Under the pieces are notes generated by a model, which worked only from the letters and a program-made list of their open reading frames with translations, was not told the origin of the DNA and made no database searches. Both the position numbers and the translations under genes were made by a program. DNA of 64,000 nt from Bacteroidota bacterium (GTDB taxonomy: Bacteria > Bacteroidota > Bacteroidia > Bacteroidales > JACABE01), in assembly GCA_026391675.1 (NCBI GenBank), contig JAPLDQ010000020.1, positions 86,208 to 150,207 of the forward strand, read 5' to 3'. Positions 58,608 through 64,000 of the stretch are shown here, piece by piece. The first letter of the stretch is position 1; each line of letters begins with the position of its first letter.

Positions 58608-61427
58608 ATGCAGTCGGAAAATACTGATACACAAAATACTAAGGATTTTATTTTTATAAAGGGAGCAAGGGTTCACAATCTTAAAAATATTGATGTTGCC
58701 CTGCCTCGTAATAAACTTATTGTAATAACCGGTTTATCCGGTTCCGGAAAATCATCTCTAGCTTTTGATACTTTATATGCTGAAGGTCAGCGTCGTTATG
58801 TTGAAAGCCTGAGTGCTTATGCACGTCAGTTTTTGGGCAGAATGTCAAAACCTGAAGTGGATTATATTAATGGAATATCTCCAGCCATTGCAATTGAACA
58901 AAAGGTAAATAACAGGAATCCCCGTTCTACTGTGGGAACTTCAACCGAAGTGTATGAATACCTAAAATTGCTTTTTGCCAGAATAGGAAAAACCATTTCA
59001 CCAGTATCGGGCAAAGAAGTGAAAAGAGACAGGGTTGGAGACGTAGTTGATTTTATTCTGGCTCAGCCTGAAAATGCTAAAATTATTATAACTGCTCCTT
59101 TATTGGTAAAATTAGGCCGCACAACAGAAGAGCAGTTGCAGATAATAATGCAGCAGGGATTTACAAGATTATCTATTGACGACAATATATTAAAAATAGA
59201 AGATGTATTGAAAAATATCCCTAAAAAGCCAAAAGGGATTTCGATACTTATTGACAGGGTTGTTATAAATAAAGAAGACGAAGATTTAAATTCCCGACTA
59301 GCCGATTCAATTCAAACTGCATTCTTTGAAGGTGAAGGCGAGTGTACCATTAAAACTATTATTGATGAAATATCTTCAAAAACCAAATTTTCTAACCGTT
59401 TTGAGCTGGATGATATCATATTTGAAGAACCCAGTGTCAATTTATTCAGTTTCAATAATCCTTATGGTGCATGTAAGTGTTGTGAAGGTTTTGGTTCTGT
59501 TATTGGCATTGATGAAGATCTTGTTATCCCGAATAAGACATTATCCGTTTATGAAGATGCAGTAGCCTGTTGGAAAGGTGAGAAAATGAGCGAATGGAAA
59601 GAGCAGTTGATTAAAGTCGCCTATAAATTCGATTTCCCGATTCATAAACCTTATTATGATTTGTCTGAACAGCAAAAAGAGCTGCTTTGGACAGGTAATA
59701 CCCACTTTGGCGGCATTAATGATTTTTTTAAAAATGTTGAAGAGCAAACCTATAAGATACAATACAGGGTTATGCTTTCACGCTACAGGGGTAAAACGGT
59801 TTGTCCAGACTGTAAAGGCAGCCGTTTGCGCAAAGATGCTACTTATGTTAAAGTTACCGCCAGATCAATTACAGATATTGTTTTAATGCCGGTTGATGAG
59901 GCTTTGGAGTTCTTTAAAAATATTAAGCTCAACGATTATGATTATAAAATTGCAAAAAGATTAATTACCGAAATTATTAACCGCCTCCAGGTTATTAATG
60001 ATGTTGGTTTAGGATATATTACCCTTAACCGTTTATCAGCTACATTATCAGGTGGAGAATCGCAGCGGATAAATCTTGCAACTTCATTGGGAAGTTCTTT
60101 GGTTGGGTCGATGTATATTTTGGATGAACCCAGCATCGGTTTGCATCCAAGAGATACACACAGGTTGATAAAAGTACTTTTGCAGCTCAAAGCGCTTGGT
60201 AATACGGTTATCATCGTAGAACATGATGAAGAAATCATGAAGGCTGCAGATTATCTGATTGATATTGGTCCTTTGGCAGGAGTTCATGGTGGTGAGATTA
60301 TTTTTGAAGGTGATTTTGCAACTTTACTTAAAGATAAAAATAGTTTAACTGCCGATTATTTAAAAGGTATTAAAAAAATAGCTGTTCCTGAGAAACGCCG
60401 TAAATGGAAAGATTTTATCGCAATAAAAGGGGCAAGAGAAAATAATTTAAAAAGCATAGATGTAAAATTCCCACTGAATGTAATGACTGTTGTATCAGGC
60501 GTTAGTGGTAGTGGTAAATCTTCATTAATCAAAACGATACTGTTTCCTGCTTTAAAAAAATTATATGGTGGTTATGTTGAAAAAACGGGTAAATTCGATA
60601 AAATTGAAGGCGATTTAAACAAAATTCAGGATGTTGAATTTGTTGATCAGAATCCAATCGGGAAATCATCGCGTTCAAATCCTGCTACTTATGTTAAAGC
60701 TTATGATGAAATCAGAACATTGTTTGCTGAACAGCAATTAGCCAAAACCAGAGGTTATAAACCCGGCTTTTTCTCCTTTAATATCGAAGGAGGACGTTGC
60801 GAAGAATGTGAAGGTGATGGTTTTGTGAAGATTGAAATGCAGTTTATGGCTGATGTTAGTCTGGTTTGCGAAAGTTGCGGAGGCAAACGTTTTAAAGAAG
60901 AAGTACTGGATGTTAAATTTAAGGACAAAAATATTACTGATGTCCTTGAAATGACGGTTAGCCAGGCATTGGAGTTCTTTGGCAGTAGTTCCAAACCAAT
61001 CTCATTGGAAACAAAGATTGTTCAAAAATTACAACCTCTTGCTGACGTGGGTTTAGGTTATGTTAAGCTGGGGCAAACATCAAGTTCATTAAGCGGGGGA
61101 GAGGCTCAGCGTATTAAACTTGCATCATTCCTTACCAAGGGATTTTCTGACAAACCTTTTATGTTTATTTTTGATGAACCTACTACCGGGCTTCACTTTC
61201 ATGATATCAATAAATTGAAATCTGCATTTGATGCCCTTATCAGTAACGGACATACCGTAATTGTTATTGAACACAATATGGACATAATTAAATGTGCTGA
61301 CTGGTTAATTGATTTGGGCCCTGATGGTGGTAATAACGGTGGTGAAATTATTTTTGAAGGTGTTCCCGAAGATATCATAAATGTTAAGAAATCGCATACG
61401 GCTCATTTTTTAGCAGGAAAGCTGTAA
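58608..61427 (+). CDS. uvrA: UvrABC excinuclease subunit A
   Basis: This is the damage-recognition ATPase of nucleotide excision repair. From ATG 58608 it has 939 residues, the usual UvrA length. It has two ABC modules: Walker [10 protein letters not shown] (about 42-50) and GVSGSGKSS (second half), and signatures LSGGESQR and LSGGEAQR. Walker B/D-loop are [12 protein letters not shown] and [12 protein letters not shown]. The zinc modules are [12 protein letters not shown] with CPDCKGSRL, and CEECEGDGF with CESCGGKRF. All key residues are intact. The 32-residue N-terminal extension (58512-58607) looks like translated promoter DNA. Confidence 0.98.
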   Translation: MQSENTDTQNTKDFIFIKGARVHNLKNIDVALPRNKLIVITGLSGSGKSSLAFDTLYAEGQRRYVESLSAYARQFLGRMSKPEVDYINGISPAIAIEQKVNNRNPRSTVGTSTEVYEYLKLLFARIGKTISPVSGKEVKRDRVGDVVDFILAQPENAKIIITAPLLVKLGRTTEEQLQIIMQQGFTRLSIDDNILKIEDVLKNIPKKPKGISILIDRVVINKEDEDLNSRLADSIQTAFFEGEGECTIKTIIDEISSKTKFSNRFELDDIIFEEPSVNLFSFNNPYGACKCCEGFGSVIGIDEDLVIPNKTLSVYEDAVACWKGEKMSEWKEQLIKVAYKFDFPIHKPYYDLSEQQKELLWTGNTHFGGINDFFKNVEEQTYKIQYRVMLSRYRGKTVCPDCKGSRLRKDATYVKVTARSITDIVLMPVDEALEFFKNIKLNDYDYKIAKRLITEIINRLQVINDVGLGYITLNRLSATLSGGESQRINLATSLGSSLVGSMYILDEPSIGLHPRDTHRLIKVLLQLKALGNTVIIVEHDEEIMKAADYLIDIGPLAGVHGGEIIFEGDFATLLKDKNSLTADYLKGIKKIAVPEKRRKWKDFIAIKGARENNLKSIDVKFPLNVMTVVSGVSGSGKSSLIKTILFPALKKLYGGYVEKTGKFDKIEGDLNKIQDVEFVDQNPIGKSSRSNPATYVKAYDEIRTLFAEQQLAKTRGYKPGFFSFNIEGGRCEECEGDGFVKIEMQFMADVSLVCESCGGKRFKEEVLDVKFKDKNITDVLEMTVSQALEFFGSSSKPISLETKIVQKLQPLADVGLGYVKLGQTSSSLSGGEAQRIKLASFLTKGFSDKPFMFIFDEPTTGLHFHDINKLKSAFDALISNGHTVIVIEHNMDIIKCADWLIDLGPDGGNNGGEIIFEGVPEDIINVKKSHTAHFLAGKL

Positions 61428-61430
61428 AAA

Positions 61431-61465
61431 GTTATGAGTTATAAATTATAAGTTATAAGTTAAAG
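61431..61465. repeat. 7-bp-period repeat (GTTATGA/GTTATAA), five units
   Basis: GTTATGA, GTTATAA, ATTATAA, GTTATAA and GTTAAAG follow in strict 7-bp register, 3 bp after the uvrA stop. Another run (ATTTCTA, CCTTCTA, ACTTCTA) follows at 61471-61491. Confidence 0.85.
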
Positions 61466-61501
61466 ATGGAATTTCTACCTTCTAACTTCTAAATTGAAAA
61501 A

Positions 61502-62296
61502 ATGGACGAAACACTTTGGTATGCCCGTACTGCTTTGCTATTAGGGAATGAAAATATAGAAAAATTAAGACAATCACATGTTCTGGTTGTTGGCTTGGGC
61601 GGAGTAGGGGCTTATGCTGCTGAACAGCTTGGCAGAGCTGGTATTGGAGCAATGACTATAGTCGATGGTGATACAGTGCATCCCAGCAACAGAAACCGCC
61701 AATTGGCCGCATTGATCAGCAATGAAGGAAAAGCAAAAACAGAAATTATAGCTGGGCGTTTAAAAGATATTAATCCTGAAATTAAACTTACTGTGATTCA
61801 GGAATATCTGAAAGAACAGGCTTTATTTGATGTCGTTAATGCCGTTAAATATGATTATGTGGTTGATGCAATAGATACATTATCACCAAAGCTTTATTTA
61901 ATTTATCATTCTCTGAATGCCGGATTAAGATTGGTAAGTTCTATGGGTTCCGGAGGTAAGTTAGACCCTTCAAAAGTTCATGTAGCAGATATTTCACAAA
62001 CACATATTTGTCCACTTGCTGATATGTTAAGGAAAAAGCTCCATAAATTAAATGTTTATACCGGATTTAAAACTGTTTTCTCAACAGAACGCATTCCAAA
62101 ACATGTAATGGTGCTTAATGAGAATGAGCCCAATAAGAAATCAACTGTAGGGACTATTTCCTATATGCCGCCAATATTCGGTTGTTTAATGGCAGCAGTT
62201 GTTATCAGGGAAATACTTGGAGAAAAGATTGAAAGCGATTTGCATGTTCCGCATAGTGTGAGAAGGAAGGTTAAGCATCAGGCAACAGGCTTTTAA
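61502..62296 (+). CDS. tcdA: tRNA threonylcarbamoyladenosine dehydratase
   Basis: The 264-residue E1-like enzyme cyclises t6A37 of tRNA to ct6A using ATP. The ATP loop VVGLGGVGAYAAEQL (about 29-43), the IVDGDTVHPSNRNRQL block with Arg/Asn contacts, DAIDTLSPK and SSMGSGGKLDP are all TcdA/CsdL-type. The Cys positions of ubiquitin-activating E1s (CxxC zinc) are absent, as expected for TcdA. It lies 74 bp after uvrA, separated by heptamer repeats. Confidence 0.95.
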   Translation: MDETLWYARTALLLGNENIEKLRQSHVLVVGLGGVGAYAAEQLGRAGIGAMTIVDGDTVHPSNRNRQLAALISNEGKAKTEIIAGRLKDINPEIKLTVIQEYLKEQALFDVVNAVKYDYVVDAIDTLSPKLYLIYHSLNAGLRLVSSMGSGGKLDPSKVHVADISQTHICPLADMLRKKLHKLNVYTGFKTVFSTERIPKHVMVLNENEPNKKSTVGTISYMPPIFGCLMAAVVIREILGEKIESDLHVPHSVRRKVKHQATGF

Positions 62297-62298
62297 AG

Positions 62299-62354
62299 GT
62301 TATAAGTTATGAATTATAAATTATGAATTATGAGTTATGAGTTTTAAGTTTTGA
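62299..62354. repeat. 7-bp-period repeat, eight units
   Basis: GTTATAA, GTTATGA, ATTATAA, ATTATGA, ATTATGA, GTTATGA, GTTTTAA and GTTTTGA in unbroken 7-bp register, starting 2 bp after the tcdA stop. Confidence 0.88.
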
Positions 62355-62414
62355 CCAATAATTCAAAGTTCTTCCTCTTTTTCTGAAATTTACGGAATCA
62401 TAGTACACTAGAGT

Positions 62415-62687
62415 GGAGACTTAATGTTTGTTGGTGGAGACTTAATGCTTGAGAGAGGAGCCTTAATGTATGAGAGAGGAGCCTTAATGCTTGATGGAGG
62501 AGCAATAACGCAAAATGGTGGAACCTTAATGTTTGCTGGAGGAACCTTAATTCATAAGAGAGGAGCCTTAATGCATGATGGTGGAGCCTTAATGCAAAAT
62601 GGTGGAGCATTAATGTATAATAAAGGAGCAATAACGCTTGAGAGAGGAGCCATAATGCAAGAAGGTGGAGTCTTAATGCAAAAGTAC
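62415..62687. repeat. 21-bp tandem repeat array, family B (13 units)
   Basis: Thirteen units of exactly 21 bp with no slips start at 62415, 62436, 62457 and so on to 62667. The first 12 bp are conserved (GGAGCCTTAATG; variants GGAGAC, GGAACC, GGAGCA, ACG or ATT for ATG). The next 9 bp vary widely and often end in GGT, GGA or AGA. Each unit holds GGAG 5 bp before ATG, like a ribosome-binding site plus start. Because 21 is a multiple of 3, the array is open in one frame on each strand: an 88-codon plus frame (ATG 62424 to the TAA at 62688-62690) and a 77-codon minus frame. I do not call either a gene. Confidence 0.95.
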
Positions 62688-62730
62688 TAAGTCATCTGTT
62701 TTCAAAGTCCCTCTCACTAAATTTATCAGC

Positions 62731-62749
62731 TAAAGTCTGTAGGACTTTA
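62731..62749. repeat. Small perfect hairpin TAAAGTC-tgtag-GACTTTA
   Basis: A 7-bp perfect stem with a 5-nt loop in the spacer between the 21-bp array and mqnA; it lacks a U-tract. Confidence 0.5.
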
Positions 62750-62890
62750 CTGTTAATAATAAGAAAAAATCCTGACAATAAATAAGCTACATAGTAGCGT
62801 CCTGCTTGAATAAATAGAAGTTGTAATTATATTTAGCTAAATTCTAATTCAAATAATAACTTTTTTATTTAAATTTTGTTGAATTCTTCA

Positions 62891-62898
62891 TAAATTTG
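62891..62898 (+). promoter_or_regulatory. Candidate -7 element (TAAATTTG) for mqnA
   Basis: An exact TAnnTTTG match 20 bp before the mqnA ATG. Confidence 0.55.
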
Positions 62899-62918
62899 TT
62901 GACCTATAAACTATCTCA

Positions 62919-63662
62919 ATGATTAAAATATCTGCAGTATCTTACCTTAATACTTTCCCGTTTATCTATGGAATGGAAAATTCAGGCTTATTACATGGAT
63001 TCGAAATAGAAAAGGATGTACCTGCTTTATGTGCAGAAAAACTCATAGCCAATAAAGCAGATATCGGATTAGTACCTGTTGCAGTTATCCCGCTTATTAA
63101 AACACCCTGTATTATTACAGACTTCTGTATTGGAGCCACAGGGAAAGTAAAAACGGTTTTGTTGCTGAGTAATCAATCTTTGGATAAAATTACAAAAATA
63201 TATCTTGATTTTGAATCCCGTACTTCAGTTCAACTGGTTAAAGTACTTTCAAAACATTACTGGAAAATTAATCCGCAATGGGAAAAGCTGAGTAATGATT
63301 TTGACCATAATTTTAAAGAAGGTGAAGCTGTTGTCTTAATTGGAGATAAAACCTTTACTGCAACTGAAAAATACAGCTATATTTATGATCTGGCCAGCGA
63401 ATGGATACAATTTACATCTTTGCCCTTTGTTTTTGCAGCATGGGTTGCCAATAAAGAAATTCCGGATACATTTGTTACAGACCTGAATGCTGCATTAAAA
63501 TTTGGTATTAATCATATTAATGAAACGGTATCAGCCTATAAAAAAAGCATCCCTTCAACTATTGATGCAAAAGATTATTTCATTAATAATATCAGCTATC
63601 AGCTGGATGAAGCGAAAAGAAAAGGTATGGCCTTGTTTTTTGATTATTTGAAAGGAATATAA
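62919..63662 (+). CDS. mqnA: Chorismate dehydratase MqnA (futalosine pathway)
   Basis: MqnA removes water from chorismate to give 3-enolpyruvoylbenzoate, the first step of the futalosine route to menaquinone. The 247-residue periplasmic-binding-protein-like fold has ISAVSYLNTFPFIYGM (about 4-19), ADIGLVPVAVIP and CIGATGKVKTVLL. The family GD block is here VLIGDKTF, and LPFVFAAWVANK is present. The ADIGLVPV and AAWV blocks set it apart from MqnD. Other mqn genes are not in the window. Confidence 0.92.
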   Translation: MIKISAVSYLNTFPFIYGMENSGLLHGFEIEKDVPALCAEKLIANKADIGLVPVAVIPLIKTPCIITDFCIGATGKVKTVLLLSNQSLDKITKIYLDFESRTSVQLVKVLSKHYWKINPQWEKLSNDFDHNFKEGEAVVLIGDKTFTATEKYSYIYDLASEWIQFTSLPFVFAAWVANKEIPDTFVTDLNAALKFGINHINETVSAYKKSIPSTIDAKDYFINNISYQLDEAKRKGMALFFDYLKGI

Positions 63663-63687
63663 GTTATTTTTGATATTTTAACCACAA

Positions 63688-63706
63688 AGGCACTAAGGGC
63701 ACTAAG
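63688..63706. repeat. Dispersed repeat copy (AGGCACTAAG type)
   Basis: AGGCACTAAGGGCACTAAG, related to 21504-21522 (16 of 19 identical). Confidence 0.6.
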
Positions 63707-63879
63707 AAATGCTGGTAATAATTTCATTCCAATTTAGGCTGTCAGCTGTAAATTAAGCATTCCATTTGGCATTCTTTATTTTTTCTCAGCTAGACTAGTT
63801 AGGAAATAACGTAGGTCATTAAAATTTATGAAACTTTCTTTAAGTTCTAAATTTCTAATTCCTAATTGATAAGTTTCAT

Positions 63880-63953
63880 AAGTTCGTTTACAAATTTGTT
63901 TCACAAGTTCGTTTACATTTAATTATCAAAACTGTGTCACAAGTTCGTTTACA
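63880..63953. repeat. Three direct copies of AAGTTCGTTTACA
   Basis: Exact 13-bp copies at 63880, 63905 and 63941, the last two preceded by CAC. The spacing is irregular (25 and 36 bp), so it is unlike the two 21-bp arrays and not a CRISPR repeat. Confidence 0.75.
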
Positions 63954-64000
63954 AAACTAGAAAAGTTCTTTGAAATAATGCGTTTAATTGTCTATAAATA

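Larger units (their letters stand above)
62297..62918. other. 622-bp intergenic region: heptamers, 21-bp array, hairpins
   Basis: In order it holds eight heptamers (62299-62354), about 60 bp of plain sequence, the 13-unit 21-bp array (62415-62687), then AT-rich sequence with a small hairpin TAAAGTC/GACTTTA (62731-62749) and the mqnA promoter. No conserved gene is recognised. Confidence 0.75.
63663..64000. other. 338-bp right-edge intergenic region with short repeats
   Basis: It holds a GGCACTAAG-type repeat (63688-63706) and a run with 7-bp rhythm at about 63842-63880 (AAGTTCT, AATTCCT, AATTGAT). Three copies of AAGTTCGTTTACA follow (63880-63892, 63905-63917, 63941-63953), spaced 25 and 36 bp. 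No gene is seen; the region may continue into another array beyond the edge. Confidence 0.6.

Noticed and set aside
62398..62631. 77-codon minus-strand open frame across the same array (Leu/His-rich heptads)
   Set aside because: Same reason; both strands of the repeat are open in one frame.
62424..62690. 88-codon plus-strand open frame across the 21-bp array (heptapeptide G-A-L-M repeat)
   Set aside because: The frame is open mainly because 21 is a multiple of 3. Substitutions are spread over all codon positions and there is no signal peptide, homologue or separate promoter, so it is listed as repeat DNA.
63880..63953. Possible start of a CRISPR array at the right edge
   Set aside because: The 13-bp copies have spacings of 25 and 36 bp, there is no repeat of 24-40 bp, and no cas gene is present.

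Overview
The window is AT-rich bacterial DNA from a member of the Bacteroidota. The evidence is the repeated TAnnTTTG promoter -7 element of that phylum, four secreted proteins ending in type IX secretion (T9SS) type A sorting domains, a SusC-like TonB receptor with an N-terminal carboxypeptidase-like domain, GldI-like FKBP lipoproteins, a Bacteroidetes-type M49 peptidase, DUF4834, and several ATG-less (TTG) starts without a Shine-Dalgarno sequence. MqnA points to the futalosine route to menaquinone. There are no phage genes, transposases, CRISPR arrays or rRNA. It reads as ordinary chromosome of a non-host-restricted, probably environmental bacteroidete.

Layout. 1-5.1 kb: start of a YfhO-like membrane protein, DUF4834, a methyltransferase, ndk, and an nrnA-FKBP-FKBP operon closed by a terminator. 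5.2-7.4 kb: a small membrane protein, tRNA-Ser(UGA) and a two-repeat DNRLRE T9SS cargo. 7.4-14.7 kb: a surface-glycan-like region with a PIG-L deacetylase, LpxD-like acyltransferase, acyl carrier protein, ketoreductase and KAS III, followed by three glycosyltransferases. 14.7-27 kb: ftsE, a thioredoxin-fold protein, a T9SS Asp-box protein, rpe, lemA-DUF3137, an M49 peptidase, pruA and an ALDH7 dehydrogenase. 27-35 kb: a 21-bp tandem array, small membrane and redox genes, a third T9SS cargo, and an MBOAT/SGNH O-acylation pair. 35-49 kb: clpB, murB, an iron alcohol dehydrogenase, ribBA, ygiQ, a large unknown cysteine-rich protein, then Mrp and NFU iron-sulphur carriers. 49-64 kb: a serine hydrolase T9SS cargo, a TPP riboswitch ahead of a TonB receptor, a Lys-rich secreted protein, a fused aconitase-type hydratase, GH29 fucosidase, uvrA, tcdA, a second 21-bp array and mqnA.

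The most interesting items are two. First, the 7.5-11.2 kb cluster contains exactly one condensing enzyme and one ketoreductase with their own ACP, a deacetylase and an acyltransferase. This would suffice to place a short 3-hydroxyacyl group on a de-acetylated amino sugar. Second, two unrelated-sequence intergenic arrays both keep a strict 21-bp period. One of them repeats a GGAG-spacer-ATG word thirteen times. A background of 7-bp and 8-bp period degenerate repeats marks many other gene borders.
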